NCBI RefSeq assembly: GCF_021497945.1
Contig: NZ_CP046524.1
Span: forward strand, 655,501-719,500
Length of the DNA: 64,000 nt
Source: Streptococcus oralis
GTDB taxonomy: Bacteria; Bacillota; Bacilli; Lactobacillales; Streptococcaceae
Reading direction: 5' to 3'
A model generated the notes under the pieces. The model did no database searches. It was not told the origin of the DNA and was given only the letters and a program-made list of their open reading frames with translations. Below, piece by piece: positions 41,373 to 49,980 of the stretch; position 1 is the first letter of the stretch; each line of letters begins with the position of its first letter. The translations under genes and the position numbers were made by a program.

Positions 41373-43121
41373 ATGAGACGACAAACCGCAAACCAGACGC
41401 TCAAACGTTTGGCTAAGGATTTAGCAAGCCATCCCTTCCTCCTTTTCCTAGCCTTTCTAGGAACTATTGCCCAGGTTGCCTTATCAATCTACCTACCTAT
41501 TCTGATTGGGCAGGTCATTGACCAGGTCCTGGTGGCTGGTTCTTCACCAGTTTTTTGGCAGATTTTTCTCCAGATGATATTGGTGGTCATAGGAAATACC
41601 CTCGTTCAATGGGCCAATCCTCTTCTTTATAATCGCCTAATCTTCTCTTATACCAGAGATTTACGAGAGCGAATCATTCATAAGCTCCATCGTTTACCAA
41701 TTGCTTTTGTGGATAGGCAAGGTAGTGGGGAGATGGTTAGTCGTGTGACCACGGACATAGAGCAGTTGGCAGCTGGCTTGACCATGATTTTTAATCAATT
41801 TTTCATTGGTGTCTTGATGATTTTGGTTAGTATTCTGGCTATGCTCCAAATTCATCTCCTCATGACCCTCTTGGTCTTGCTGTTGACGCCACTGTCCATG
41901 GTGATTTCACGCTTTATTGCCAAGAAATCTTATCATCTCTTCCAGAAGCAAACAGAGACGAGGGGGATTCAGACTCAGTTGATTGAAGAATCGCTTAGCC
42001 AGCAAACTATTATCCAGACTTTCAATGCTCAAACAGAGTTTATCCAAAGACTGCACGAGGCGAATGCCAACTACGCAGGCTATTCTCAGTCAGCCATCTT
42101 TTATTCATCAACGGTCAATCCTTCGACTCGCTTTGTCAATGCACTCATCTATGCTCTTCTTGCTGGAGTGGGAGCTTATCGTATCATGATGGGATCCACC
42201 TTGACCATTGGGCGTTTAGTAACTTTTTTGAACTATGTCCAGCAGTACACTAAGCCCTTTAACGATATTTCTTCAGTTCTAGCCGAATTGCAAAGTGCTC
42301 TCGCTTGTGCAGAGCGTGTTTATGCTGTCTTAGAGAGCTCCGAGGTGTCTGAAACAGGTAAGGAAGTCTTGACCAGCGACCAAGTCAAGGGAGCTATTTC
42401 CTTTAAACATGTTACTTTTGGCTACCATCCAGAAAAAATCTTGATTAAGGACTTGTCTATCGATATCCCAGCTGGTAGCAAGGTGGCCATCGTTGGTCCT
42501 ACAGGTGCTGGCAAATCAACCCTCATCAATCTCCTCATGCGTTTTTATCCCATCAACTCGGGAGATATCTTGCTAGACGGTCACTCGATTTATGACTATA
42601 CCCGAGCATCATTGAGACAGCAGTTTGGCATGGTGCTACAGGAAACCTGGCTCAAGCAAGGGACCATTCATGACAATATTGCATTTGGCAATCCTGAAGC
42701 CAGTCGAGAGCAGGTGATTGCTGCTGCCAAAGCAGCCAATGCAGACTTTTTCATCCAACAGTTGCCACAGGGCTATGATACCAAACTGGAAAATGCGGGT
42801 GAATCTCTCTCTGTCGGTCAGGCTCAGCTCTTGACCATTGCCCGTGTCTTTCTGGCTATTCCAAAGATTCTTATCTTAGACGAGGCGACTTCTTCCATCG
42901 ATACGCGGACAGAGGTGCTGGTACAGGATGCCTTTGCCAAACTGATGAAAGGGCGCACAAGCTTTATCATCGCCCACCGCCTGTCAACCATTCAGGATGC
43001 GGATTTGATTCTTGTCTTGGTAGATGGTGACATTGTGGAACATGGCAATCATCAGGACCTCATGGCTAGAAAGGGCAAGTATTACCAAATGCAGCGAGCT
43101 GCAGTTTTTAGCTCTGAATAA
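41373..43121 (+). CDS. ABC exporter half-transporter, second subunit of a heterodimer
   Basis: The 582-residue protein has six membrane segments and an ATPase with Walker A GPTGAGKSTL and Walker B ILDEATSSIDT with the catalytic Glu, but a degenerate signature LSVGQAQ. Combined with the first subunit this gives one consensus site and one degenerate site. AAGGAGG before the ATG at 41373 fixes the start, two bases after the preceding stop; an upstream in-frame ATG at 41343 is unlikely. Confidence 0.9.
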   Translation: MRRQTANQTLKRLAKDLASHPFLLFLAFLGTIAQVALSIYLPILIGQVIDQVLVAGSSPVFWQIFLQMILVVIGNTLVQWANPLLYNRLIFSYTRDLRERIIHKLHRLPIAFVDRQGSGEMVSRVTTDIEQLAAGLTMIFNQFFIGVLMILVSILAMLQIHLLMTLLVLLLTPLSMVISRFIAKKSYHLFQKQTETRGIQTQLIEESLSQQTIIQTFNAQTEFIQRLHEANANYAGYSQSAIFYSSTVNPSTRFVNALIYALLAGVGAYRIMMGSTLTIGRLVTFLNYVQQYTKPFNDISSVLAELQSALACAERVYAVLESSEVSETGKEVLTSDQVKGAISFKHVTFGYHPEKILIKDLSIDIPAGSKVAIVGPTGAGKSTLINLLMRFYPINSGDILLDGHSIYDYTRASLRQQFGMVLQETWLKQGTIHDNIAFGNPEASREQVIAAAKAANADFFIQQLPQGYDTKLENAGESLSVGQAQLLTIARVFLAIPKILILDEATSSIDTRTEVLVQDAFAKLMKGRTSFIIAHRLSTIQDADLILVLVDGDIVEHGNHQDLMARKGKYYQMQRAAVFSSE

Positions 43122-43150
43122 TCCTTTCTATTTTGAAATCTTATGGACAA

Positions 43151-43185
43151 AAAAAGTTGCCTTCGGGTGACTTTTTTGTTACAAT
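43151..43185 (+). promoter_or_regulatory. Overlapping terminator and promoter between ABC exporter and amidohydrolase
   Basis: A hairpin with a TTCG tetraloop (AAAAAGTTGCC with GGTGACTTTTTT, 43151-43177) terminates the exporter genes. Its left arm contains TTGCCT (43157-43162), which with TACAAT (43180-43185) after 17 bases forms the promoter of the next gene. Confidence 0.75.
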
Positions 43186-43222
43186 AGCTAGAAAAAATCA
43201 AGGCCTTAGAAGGAGAAAACCA

Positions 43223-44482
43223 ATGAAAGTCTATCAGCATGTAAATATTGTGACTTGTGACCAAGATTTCCATGTCTATTTGAATGGTATCTTAGCCGTT
43301 AAGGACTCTCAAATCATCTATGTTGGTCAAGAGAAACAAGAGATTTTAGATCAAGCTGAGCAGATTATAGACTATCAGGGAGCCTGGATCATGCCGGGAT
43401 TGGTCAATTGCCATACCCATTCAGCTATGACAGGATTGAGAGGGATCCAAGATGATAGCAATCTCCACGAATGGCTTAATGACTATATCTGGCCAGCAGA
43501 AGCAGACTTCACTCCCGACATGACTACCAAGGCGGTCAAAGAAGCTCTGACGGAGATGCTCCAGTCAGGAACAACAAGCTTCAACGATATGTATAATCCC
43601 AATGGTGTGGCTATTGAGCAAATTTATCAGGCAGTCAAGGCTTCCAAGATGCGTTGTTATTTCTCACCGACCCTCTTTTCTTCAGAGACAGAAACAACTG
43701 CTGAGACCATAAGCAGAACACGTGCCATCATTGAGGAAATCTTAGAATATAAAAATTCAAATTTCAAGGTCATGGTAGCTCCTCACTCTCCCTACAGCTG
43801 TAGTAGAGACTTGCTGGAAGCGAGCTTAGATATGGCAAAAGAGCTGGACATTTCTATCCATATCCATGTGGCGGAGACCAAGGAGGAGTCAGAAATAATC
43901 CTCAAACGCTACGGCAAACGCCCCCTTGCTTTTCTTGAAGAACTGGGTTATTTAGATCATCCGTCCGTCTTTGCTCACGGGGTCGAATTAAACGAGCGAG
44001 AAATTGAGCGCTTGGCCTCCTCTCATGTGGCTATCGCCCATAATCCTATCAGTAACCTCAAACTGGCCTCAGGAATCGCTCCAATCATCCAACTGCAAAA
44101 AGCAGGAGTAGCAGTCGGCATTGCGACTGACTCGGTTGCTTCCAATAACAATCTAGATATGTTTGAGGAAGGACGGACAGCCGCACTACTTCAGAAAATG
44201 AAGAGCGGAGATGCCAGCCAATTTCCTATCGAAACAGCCCTCAAGGCTTTGACGATTGAAGGAGCAAAGGTCCTCGGTATGCAAGAACTGATTGGAAGTC
44301 TTGAAGTTGGCAAGCAAGCGGATTTTCTGGTCATTCAACCACAAGGGAAAATCCATCTCCAACCTCAGGAAAATATGCTCTCTCACCTCGTTTATGCAGT
44401 TAAATCCAGTGATGTTGATGATGTTTATATCGCTGGAGAACAGGTGGTTAAGCAAGGCAAAGTTTTGACGGTAGAGATTTAA
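43223..44482 (+). CDS. Amidohydrolase, probable 5'-methylthioadenosine/S-adenosylhomocysteine deaminase
   Basis: The 419-residue protein is of the Atz/Trz (MtaD) subgroup. Metal ligands appear as NCHTHSAM near residue 57, APHSPYS, the HVAETKEE region and ATDSVASNNNLDM near 310. The usual reactions are deamination of SAH, methylthioadenosine or related nucleosides; the substrate here is a family-level guess. The ATG at 43223 follows AAGGAG and is preferred over an ATG at 43133 in the upstream terminator region. Confidence 0.87.
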   Translation: MKVYQHVNIVTCDQDFHVYLNGILAVKDSQIIYVGQEKQEILDQAEQIIDYQGAWIMPGLVNCHTHSAMTGLRGIQDDSNLHEWLNDYIWPAEADFTPDMTTKAVKEALTEMLQSGTTSFNDMYNPNGVAIEQIYQAVKASKMRCYFSPTLFSSETETTAETISRTRAIIEEILEYKNSNFKVMVAPHSPYSCSRDLLEASLDMAKELDISIHIHVAETKEESEIILKRYGKRPLAFLEELGYLDHPSVFAHGVELNEREIERLASSHVAIAHNPISNLKLASGIAPIIQLQKAGVAVGIATDSVASNNNLDMFEEGRTAALLQKMKSGDASQFPIETALKALTIEGAKVLGMQELIGSLEVGKQADFLVIQPQGKIHLQPQENMLSHLVYAVKSSDVDDVYIAGEQVVKQGKVLTVEI

Positions 44483-44510
44483 AAAAATTTCAAAAAAGTT
44501 TGCAAAAATC

Positions 44511-44539
44511 TTGCATTCTTTTTTTGTCTATGCTATACT
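44511..44539 (+). promoter_or_regulatory. Promoter of rplJ-rplL
   Basis: TTGCAT (44511-44516), 17 bases, TATACT (44534-44539), preceded by A/T tracts that resemble an UP element. Confidence 0.82.
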
Positions 44540-44546
44540 TATATAC

Positions 44547-44712
44547 GGTTTGAAAAAACTGCCTAAGACAGTAGGGGAGCTCGGCTCATAAAGATCCTAC
44601 CGAGGACAAAACGTATCATGTAAAAAGAAGCGTATTGTACTTTCGTGTCTAGGTTTGGGCGCGTTTTTCTTTTGGAAAAATTTCCCAAGCAAAATAATTA
44701 CGGAGGTGAACA
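44547..44712 (+). promoter_or_regulatory. L10 (rplJ) leader
   Basis: A roughly 165-base leader before rplJ contains the elements of the L10 leader RNA: GCCTAAGACAGTAGGGGAGCT, AAGATCCTACCGAGG pairing back to CAGTAGG, and a distal hairpin ending in TTTTTCTTTT that can act as terminator. The L10(L12)4 complex binds such leaders to repress its own synthesis. Confidence 0.85.
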
Positions 44713-44717
44713 CACTA

Positions 44718-45218
44718 ATGAGTGAAGCAATTATTGCTAAAAAAGCGGAACTAGTTGACGTAGTAGCTGAAAAAATGAAAGCTGCTGCATCTATCGTCGT
44801 TGTAGACGCTCGTGGTTTGACAGTTGAGCAAGATACAGTTCTTCGTCGTGAGCTTCGTGGAAGCGAAGTTGAGTATAAAGTTATTAAAAACTCAATCTTG
44901 CGTCGTGCAGCTGAAAAAGCTGGTCTTGAAGATCTTGCATCAGTATTTGTTGGACCATCTGCAGTAGCATTTTCTAACGAAGATGTTATCGCACCAGCGA
45001 AAATCTTGAACGATTTTGCTAAAAACGCTGAAGCACTTGAAATCAAAGGTGGTGCAATCGAAGGCGCTGTCGCATCTAAAGAAGAAATCGTTGCTCTTGC
45101 AACTCTTCCAAACCGCGAAGGACTTCTTTCTATGCTCCTTTCTGTACTTCAAGCGCCAGTGCGCAACGTTGCTCTTGCAGTCAAAGCGGTTGCAGAAAGC
45201 AAAGAAGACGCAGCTTAA
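44718..45218 (+). CDS. rplJ: 50S ribosomal protein L10
   Basis: The 166-residue protein matches L10 in length and sequence ([26 protein letters not shown]). It forms the base of the L7/L12 stalk and is an autoregulator through the upstream leader. GGAGGTG precedes the ATG at 44718. A six-bp hairpin lies in the gap to rplL at 45224-45238 and may adjust relative L12 yield. Confidence 0.98.
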   Translation: MSEAIIAKKAELVDVVAEKMKAAASIVVVDARGLTVEQDTVLRRELRGSEVEYKVIKNSILRRAAEKAGLEDLASVFVGPSAVAFSNEDVIAPAKILNDFAKNAEALEIKGGAIEGAVASKEEIVALATLPNREGLLSMLLSVLQAPVRNVALAVKAVAESKEDAA

Positions 45219-45292
45219 TCTTAAGCTACGCAGCGTAGCCTAGCTACGGAAAAACTATTATAAAATTAAAAACTTATTTGGAGGAAATAACA

Positions 45293-45658
45293 ATGGCATT
45301 GAACATTGAAAACATTATTGCTGAAATTAAAGAAGCTTCAATCCTTGAATTGAACGACCTTGTAAAAGCTATCGAAGAAGAATTTGGTGTAACTGCAGCT
45401 GCTCCTGTAGCAGTTGCTGCAGCTGGTGCTGCTGAAGAAGCTGCTAAAGATTCATTCGACGTTGAATTGACTGCAGCAGGTGACAAGAAAGTCGGCGTTA
45501 TCAAAGCTGTACGTGAAATCACTGGTCTTGGACTTAAAGAAGCTAAAGAACTTGTTGATGGTGCACCAGCTCTTGTTAAAGAAGGCGTTGCAACTGCAGA
45601 AGCTGAAGAAATCAAAGCTAAATTGGAAGAAGCTGGAGCTTCAGTTACTCTTAAATAA
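45293..45658 (+). CDS. rplL: 50S ribosomal protein L7/L12
   Basis: The 121-residue protein has the N-terminal dimer domain, the Ala/Val-rich hinge and the C-terminal domain with [20 protein letters not shown] that binds elongation factors. GGAGG lies before the ATG at 45293. The last 15 bases are the attachment site of the element that follows; integration keeps the coding sequence intact. Confidence 0.98.
   Translation: MALNIENIIAEIKEASILELNDLVKAIEEEFGVTAAAPVAVAAAGAAEEAAKDSFDVELTAAGDKKVGVIKAVREITGLGLKEAKELVDGAPALVKEGVATAEAEEIKAKLEEAGASVTLK
45644..45658. other. Attachment site (attL/attR half) of the integrated element in rplL
   Basis: GTTACTCTTAAATAA at the rplL 3' end is the 15-base core known from ICESa2603, ICESde3396 and related streptococcal elements (TTATTTAAGAGTAAC on the other strand). 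The second copy should lie at the far end of the element, outside the window. Confidence 0.8.
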
Positions 45659-45758
45659 GAGGCATATACCAATTAGAATTCGGAATACTATAGTATCAGC
45701 CTTTTAGAATCGTGAACACATTTTAGAAACTGATAAATTAATTTAGTTTCCTGCCAAA

Positions 45759-45794
45759 AACCCTACCAAAAATTAATTTGGCAGGGTTTTTTTT
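45759..45794 (+). terminator. Terminator just inside the element
   Basis: A 12-position stem with one mismatch (45759-45770 with 45777-45788) is followed by T residues. It probably serves rplL in place of the native terminator displaced by integration. Confidence 0.82.
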
Positions 45795-45811
45795 AAAAAT
45801 AAAATTATTTT

Positions 45812-45842
45812 GGAGAACAGTTGAATATTGTTCTCCTTTTTT
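45812..45842 (+). terminator. Second terminator or attenuator before the first element gene
   Basis: GGAGAACA (45812-45819) pairs with TGTTCTCC (45829-45836), followed by T residues; the first small gene starts 24 bases after the stem. Confidence 0.75.
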
Positions 45843-45859
45843 TATTTTCTGGAGGGAAA

Positions 45860-46033
45860 ATGACAAAAGAATTACAATCATCACGCTATATTGTCATTTC
45901 ATTTTTAGTACGTGAAATGGGAATTGACATTGTTGAAGCCATATCTCTTATGGCTGAATTAGAAAAAAGTGGCTTGGTTCGATTGGAATCAAGTGGAGAT
46001 TTAATACTCAAAGAACTTGGAGGAGCGCTATGA
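45860..46033 (+). CDS. Small element protein upstream of repA
   Basis: A 57-residue protein (MTKELQSSRYIVISFLVREM..) with a helix-rich pattern resembling a small winged-helix or HTH domain (VEAISLMAELEKSGLVRLESSG). GGAGG is five bases before the ATG at 45860, which is preferred over an ATG at 45821 lying in the terminator. Its stop overlaps repA by four bases, so it is coupled to it. Function unknown. Confidence 0.7.
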   Translation: MTKELQSSRYIVISFLVREMGIDIVEAISLMAELEKSGLVRLESSGDLILKELGGAL

Positions 46034-46809
46034 AACGAATTACCGCAAATCAATACCAAACTTCAGAACGGTATTATAAATTACCTAAAATTCTTTTTGA
46101 GGATGAGAAATATATGGATATGAAACTAGAAGTAAAGGTGGCTTATTCTATTTTAAAAGATCGTTTAGAATTATCTCTCAATCGTGGTTGGATAGATGAA
46201 GAAGGCGCGGTTTTTTTAGTATTTTCTAATTCTAAACTGATGAGGCTGTTAGGTTGTTCGAAGTCAAAATTACTGTCCATCAAAAAAACTCTTAAAGAAT
46301 ATGACTTAATTGATGAAGTTCAACAGTCTTCAAGTGTTAAAGGAAGACTAGCTAATAAGATTTATTTAGGAGAATTATCTTCTACCCCAGTAGATAATTC
46401 AAACAGGCCTAGTGTTAATAAAAGACTAGGGCAGGTTGAAAATGAAACGGCCCCCGTCTCATATTCAGCCCCTAGTGAGACTGAAGTTAGTGAGACTAAA
46501 TATAGTGAGACTGATTCTTTATTTACTGAGGATGAGGAGGATAGGAATACTCATCCTATCTTGAAAAGAAAAGTAGAAAAGGTCACAAAATATGATCGAG
46601 ATTATATTTGGGGATTGGTACAAGATCAATTTAGACGAGAAGGTTTTTCTGAAACAGCCAGTGAAATTGCTATGACTGATTTTGAGAGAATCTATCAGTA
46701 TGCTCTTGACAATGTTCGCTTTGTTAGACGAGCGGAAGCACTTGCTGAATTTGTGTTTAACGGCTTGTATTCTGTTTGGAATAACCGTGTTAGAAAAGGA
46801 GGTGGTTAA
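46030..46809 (+). CDS. repA: RepA_N-family replication initiator
   Basis: The 259-residue protein has the RepA_N domain in its N-terminal half: ERYYKLPKILFEDEKYMDM, AYSILKDRLELS, VFLVFSNSKLMRLLGCSKSKL and LIDEVQQ. Such initiators drive theta replication of plasmids; in elements of this group they suggest replication of the excised circle. The middle is Ser/Glu-rich and low in conservation, and a C-terminal helical domain follows. GGAGGAG precedes the ATG. Confidence 0.85.
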   Translation: MKRITANQYQTSERYYKLPKILFEDEKYMDMKLEVKVAYSILKDRLELSLNRGWIDEEGAVFLVFSNSKLMRLLGCSKSKLLSIKKTLKEYDLIDEVQQSSSVKGRLANKIYLGELSSTPVDNSNRPSVNKRLGQVENETAPVSYSAPSETEVSETKYSETDSLFTEDEEDRNTHPILKRKVEKVTKYDRDYIWGLVQDQFRREGFSETASEIAMTDFERIYQYALDNVRFVRRAEALAEFVFNGLYSVWNNRVRKGGG

Positions 46810-46911
46810 ATGTCGCCAATCGAGTGGATATTAGTTATGCTCATTTTAATTTCAAGTGGTATAACTCTTTGGACGTTGATTGTCGATCAGAAAGGGGTGA
46901 TCAAGAAATGA
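46810..46911 (+). CDS. 33-residue single-span membrane peptide
   Basis: An ORF from ATG at 46810 to TGA at 46909-46911 encodes 33 residues beginning MSPIEWILVMLILISSG, a clear single membrane segment followed by a charged tail. AGGAGGTGG lies four bases upstream and the stop overlaps the methyltransferase start (ATGA). Good ribosome site and tight packing support a real gene; function unknown. Confidence 0.6.
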   Translation: MSPIEWILVMLILISSGITLWTLIVDQKGVIKK

Positions 46912-48266
46912 GATTTATTGATTTATTTTCAGGTATAGGTGGATTTCGACTAGGAATGGAAAGTGTTGGACACGAGTGTATTGGATTTTGTGAGATTGAT
47001 AAATTTGCTAGAGAATCTTATAAGTCCATTTTTCAAACGGAAGGAGAAATTGAATTTCATGACATACGAGATGTTTCAGATGACGAATTTAAAAAACTTA
47101 GAGGGAAAGTCGATATCATCTGTGGGGGATTCCCTTGTCAAGCATTTTCAATCGCAGGAAGACGATTGGGATTTGAAGATACTAGAGGAACTTTGTTCTT
47201 TGAAATTGCTCGGGCGGCCAAACAAATCCAACCACGTTTTCTTTTTCTTGAAAATGTTAAAGGCCTACTCAATCACGATAAGGGACGGACGTTCACCACA
47301 ATCCTTACCACACTTGATGAGTTGGGGTTTGATGTTGAGTGGCAGGTGCTTAACAGTAAGGATTTCGGCGTTCCCCAAAACAGAGAGAGGGTGTTTATTA
47401 TCGGACATTCTAGAAAGAAAAGTACCAGACTCTTATTTCCTTTCAGACGAGAAGGTCAAGCAACTAACTCTGAGATTTTAAAAACATTAGGGAATTTGAA
47501 TCCATCAAAAAGTGGAATGAGCGGTAAAGTCTATTATTCAGAAGGTCTTGCGCCAACCTTAGTTCGTGGAAAAGGAGAAGGATTTAAGATTGCGATTCCT
47601 TGCATTACACCAGATAGATTAGACAAGAGACAAAATGGTAGACGCTTTAAGGAAAACCAAGAGGCGATGTTTACTTTAAATACTCAGGATCGTCATGGTA
47701 TTGTCGTTGTTGGAGATTTACCAACTAGCTTTAAGGAAACTGGTCGAGTTTATGGAAGTGAGGGGTTATCTCCAACACTGACTACAATGCAAGGTGGAGA
47801 TAAAATTCCCAAAATACTAATTCCAGAACCAATCAAATTTCTAAAAGTACGGGAAGCAACGAAAAAAGGATACGCTCAAGCAGAAATAGGAGATTCAATT
47901 AATTTGGAAAGACCAAGTTCTCAGTATCGTCGTGGTAGAGTTGGAAAAGGTATAGCTAATACGTTAACAACTAGTGGACAAATGGGAGTAGTAGTTGCTA
48001 GTTATGAAGGAGAAGATAAACAAGTTTATCATGTAGCCGGTGTATTAATAGATGGACAGTTTTACCGTCTGAGGATACGACGAATCACTCCTAAAGAGTG
48101 TTTTCGCTTGCAGGGCTTTCCTGATTGGGCTTTTGAAGCTGCTAGAAAAGTCTCTAGTAATAGTCAGCTCTATAAACAAGCTGGTAATAGTGTAACCGTT
48201 CCTGTGATTGCCGCAATCGCAAAGAAATTAAAAGAAATAGAGGAAAAAGATGAAAGCATTAAATAA
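46908..48266 (+). CDS. DNA cytosine-5 methyltransferase (orphan)
   Basis: The 452-residue enzyme has motif I DLFSGIGGFRLGMESVGH, motif IV GGFPCQAFS with catalytic Cys77, motif VI ENVKGLL, motif VIII QNRERV and a C-terminal motif X QAGNSVTVPV; the long target-recognition part spans about 170-390. No restriction endonuclease gene is adjacent, so it probably protects the element from host restriction during transfer. The ATG at 46908 starts directly at motif I and is preferred over an upstream ATG at 46824 that runs through the small peptide gene in another frame. Target sequence unknown. Confidence 0.9.
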   Translation: MRFIDLFSGIGGFRLGMESVGHECIGFCEIDKFARESYKSIFQTEGEIEFHDIRDVSDDEFKKLRGKVDIICGGFPCQAFSIAGRRLGFEDTRGTLFFEIARAAKQIQPRFLFLENVKGLLNHDKGRTFTTILTTLDELGFDVEWQVLNSKDFGVPQNRERVFIIGHSRKKSTRLLFPFRREGQATNSEILKTLGNLNPSKSGMSGKVYYSEGLAPTLVRGKGEGFKIAIPCITPDRLDKRQNGRRFKENQEAMFTLNTQDRHGIVVVGDLPTSFKETGRVYGSEGLSPTLTTMQGGDKIPKILIPEPIKFLKVREATKKGYAQAEIGDSINLERPSSQYRRGRVGKGIANTLTTSGQMGVVVASYEGEDKQVYHVAGVLIDGQFYRLRIRRITPKECFRLQGFPDWAFEAARKVSSNSQLYKQAGNSVTVPVIAAIAKKLKEIEEKDESIK

Positions 48267-48699
48267 AGAATCAATACTAGATTGTGATGAATTAGAAACA
48301 GAATTACATGATGCAGAAATCAAACAGCTGGATGAACAATTATTTTTGATACCCAATTATCCATGTGAGTTTGAAGTAACATTTTTAGATGATTACCATA
48401 AAAAACACAACTACCCACTATTTTACGAGTCCTATCTTCAAAACGTTATGGAATTCCTTGAAAGTCAAGACATAAAGAATGGGGTTGATGCCTTTGTAGA
48501 TGATAATCAAAATCTTGTTTTTGTTTTATATGGACAAGGCTATCGAGCCGAGGGAAAAGAGGGAATACTTACAACCCAAGTAACTGTAAAAGCTTATGAT
48601 GAAGACAAGAAACCGATTAACTTCGCAAATTTATTAGATTCCTTGATTGTCTCAGAATATCAAATGGAACCGAATCTTTGGGAGGTCTCTCATGATTGA
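48250..48699 (+). CDS. Element protein of unknown function
   Basis: A 149-residue acidic protein with no motif I recognise. It overlaps the methyltransferase end by 17 bases and the next gene by eight, so it is translated as part of the same block. A GAGG-type site lies inside the methyltransferase gene. Confidence 0.65.
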   Translation: MKALNKESILDCDELETELHDAEIKQLDEQLFLIPNYPCEFEVTFLDDYHKKHNYPLFYESYLQNVMEFLESQDIKNGVDAFVDDNQNLVFVLYGQGYRAEGKEGILTTQVTVKAYDEDKKPINFANLLDSLIVSEYQMEPNLWEVSHD

Positions 48700-49072
48700 T
48701 CTCTATCTAAGTAAAAATAGCCAAAGAAATCAACTTCTTTTGGATTTCTTTCAAAAGTATAGCATAGAGGTCACTCCTCATTCTATTTCTGAAATGACAA
48801 AGGACAAATTAATTGAAATGATGAGCTATTCTTCAGATTGTTTTGAGTTTTTATCTCCCAATTTATTACGATTTAAGAATCGTGACAATCTAAGATTAAC
48901 GGATTTCATCGAAATGATATTAAAAAATCCTGAACTAAGCATCAGACTTCCTCTTGCAGTTTCAAATAAGAGAGTTTATCCAAATCTGAATTTGGAAGAG
49001 GCTAGAGCTCTATTGCCAAGAGATACGAAACAATTGATTTACATGGCACAAACACATTATTTATCTAACTAA
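48692..49072 (+). CDS. Spx/ArsC-like protein without the CXXC redox motif
   Basis: The 126-residue protein follows the Spx pattern: LYLSKNSQRNQLLLDFF at the position of the redox motif, SEMTKDKLIEMMSYS, a long helix LTDFIEMILKNPELSIRLPLAV, then NKRVYPNLNLEEARALLPRD, which matches the Spx segment ending in FNEDEIRAFLPRD. Spx binds the RNA polymerase alpha subunit and shifts transcription. Here both motif cysteines are replaced (SKNS), so it cannot be redox controlled in the usual way. GGAGG six bases before the ATG fixes the start. The family assignment is by eye. Confidence 0.65.
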   Translation: MIDLYLSKNSQRNQLLLDFFQKYSIEVTPHSISEMTKDKLIEMMSYSSDCFEFLSPNLLRFKNRDNLRLTDFIEMILKNPELSIRLPLAVSNKRVYPNLNLEEARALLPRDTKQLIYMAQTHYLSN

Positions 49073-49084
49073 AGGAGAAGCAAT

Positions 49085-49318
49085 ATGGCTGAACGATTTT
49101 GGGAGAACTTGTCCATTATTTTGGCTGAAAGAAATATCAGCTGGATTGAGTTAACCAGAAAAATGTTTGCGGGAGAGTTTCACTATCCAAGTGAATTGAA
49201 TCGTTTGTATCAAAAGATACGCCACTACAAGATGGAACAACGAATGCCTCAAAGTCCATGGGTAGAAAGGATTGTGCAGGTATTAGATTTAGATTATGAA
49301 GATTTATTTCGGAGGTAA
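49085..49318 (+). CDS. Small Cro-like DNA-binding candidate
   Basis: A 77-residue basic protein with a helix pattern of a Cro/C1-type HTH: LAERNISWIELTRKM, a recognition-like helix in LNRLYQKIRHYK and a closing VLDLDYEDLFRR, often seen in XRE regulators. AAGGAG precedes the ATG. It sits two bases before the CPBP gene. DNA binding is inferred. Confidence 0.6.
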   Translation: MAERFWENLSIILAERNISWIELTRKMFAGEFHYPSELNRLYQKIRHYKMEQRMPQSPWVERIVQVLDLDYEDLFRR

Positions 49319-49320
49319 CT

Positions 49321-49908
49321 ATGAAAAGAATAATTCCAGTGTATATATTCCAACAAGTAAATGTTTTATTGGTATCCCTATACTTACTGAAATTGCTTTG
49401 TATTAGTGAGTTAACCATACTACAGATTCTCTATTGTGCGTCGCTCATTTCTTTTTTATGGATGTATGGTCAACGAAAACAAGTTGTCAAGGTCAATATG
49501 AAAACTAGGATGAAATGGCTTGGTATTGGATTCGTTAGCCTACTGATTATAAGTCTATGTTTTAGTCTGATTCATGCTCAAGGAAGCACGAATCAAGCAA
49601 ACTTAATTGGGCTTCAACATCAAGTTCCTTGGTTTTCATTTTTATTGTTCTTAATCAATGCGAGTATGGTTGAAGAATTTTTGTATCGAGAAATTTTATG
49701 GAACTTGGCTAGAAAATTAGATATTCGAGTTGCTTTGACAAGTGTTTTATTTGCCTTAGCACATCATCCAGGAACCATTCTAGGTTGGTGTTTGTATGTT
49801 TCACTTGGGATGTTTTTAGGGCTTGTACGCTATAAATCTGACTTATGGGGCAGTATGGGTCTACATTTAGTGTGGAACCTATCAGTCTATGTCTTATTTT
49901 TTCTTTAA
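49321..49908 (+). CDS. CPBP-family intramembrane protease
   Basis: The 195-residue protein has about five or six membrane segments and the CPBP (CAAX protease and bacteriocin processing) motifs EEFLYRE near residue 120, HHPG near 144 and HLVWNL near 182, holding the catalytic Glu and His residues. In streptococci such proteins give bacteriocin self-immunity or process peptides; no bacteriocin gene is seen nearby. GGAGG lies just before the ATG. Confidence 0.85.
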   Translation: MKRIIPVYIFQQVNVLLVSLYLLKLLCISELTILQILYCASLISFLWMYGQRKQVVKVNMKTRMKWLGIGFVSLLIISLCFSLIHAQGSTNQANLIGLQHQVPWFSFLLFLINASMVEEFLYREILWNLARKLDIRVALTSVLFALAHHPGTILGWCLYVSLGMFLGLVRYKSDLWGSMGLHLVWNLSVYVLFFL

Positions 49909-49980
49909 TAATAGCTGGTCTGTCTTACGTATGGATTAATTTTGAAATAAAAAAACTAAATGAATTGATTTTAAGGAAAT

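Noticed and set aside
44597..45046. 149-residue frame opposite rplJ
   Set aside because: Shadow of a ribosomal protein gene, covering the L10 leader.
45274..45672. 132-residue Ala/Ser-rich frame opposite rplL
   Set aside because: Mirror of the strongly biased rplL codons; no start signals.
46963..47481. 172-residue frame inside the methyltransferase gene
   Set aside because: Out-of-frame reading of conserved motifs I to VIII; no start signals of its own.
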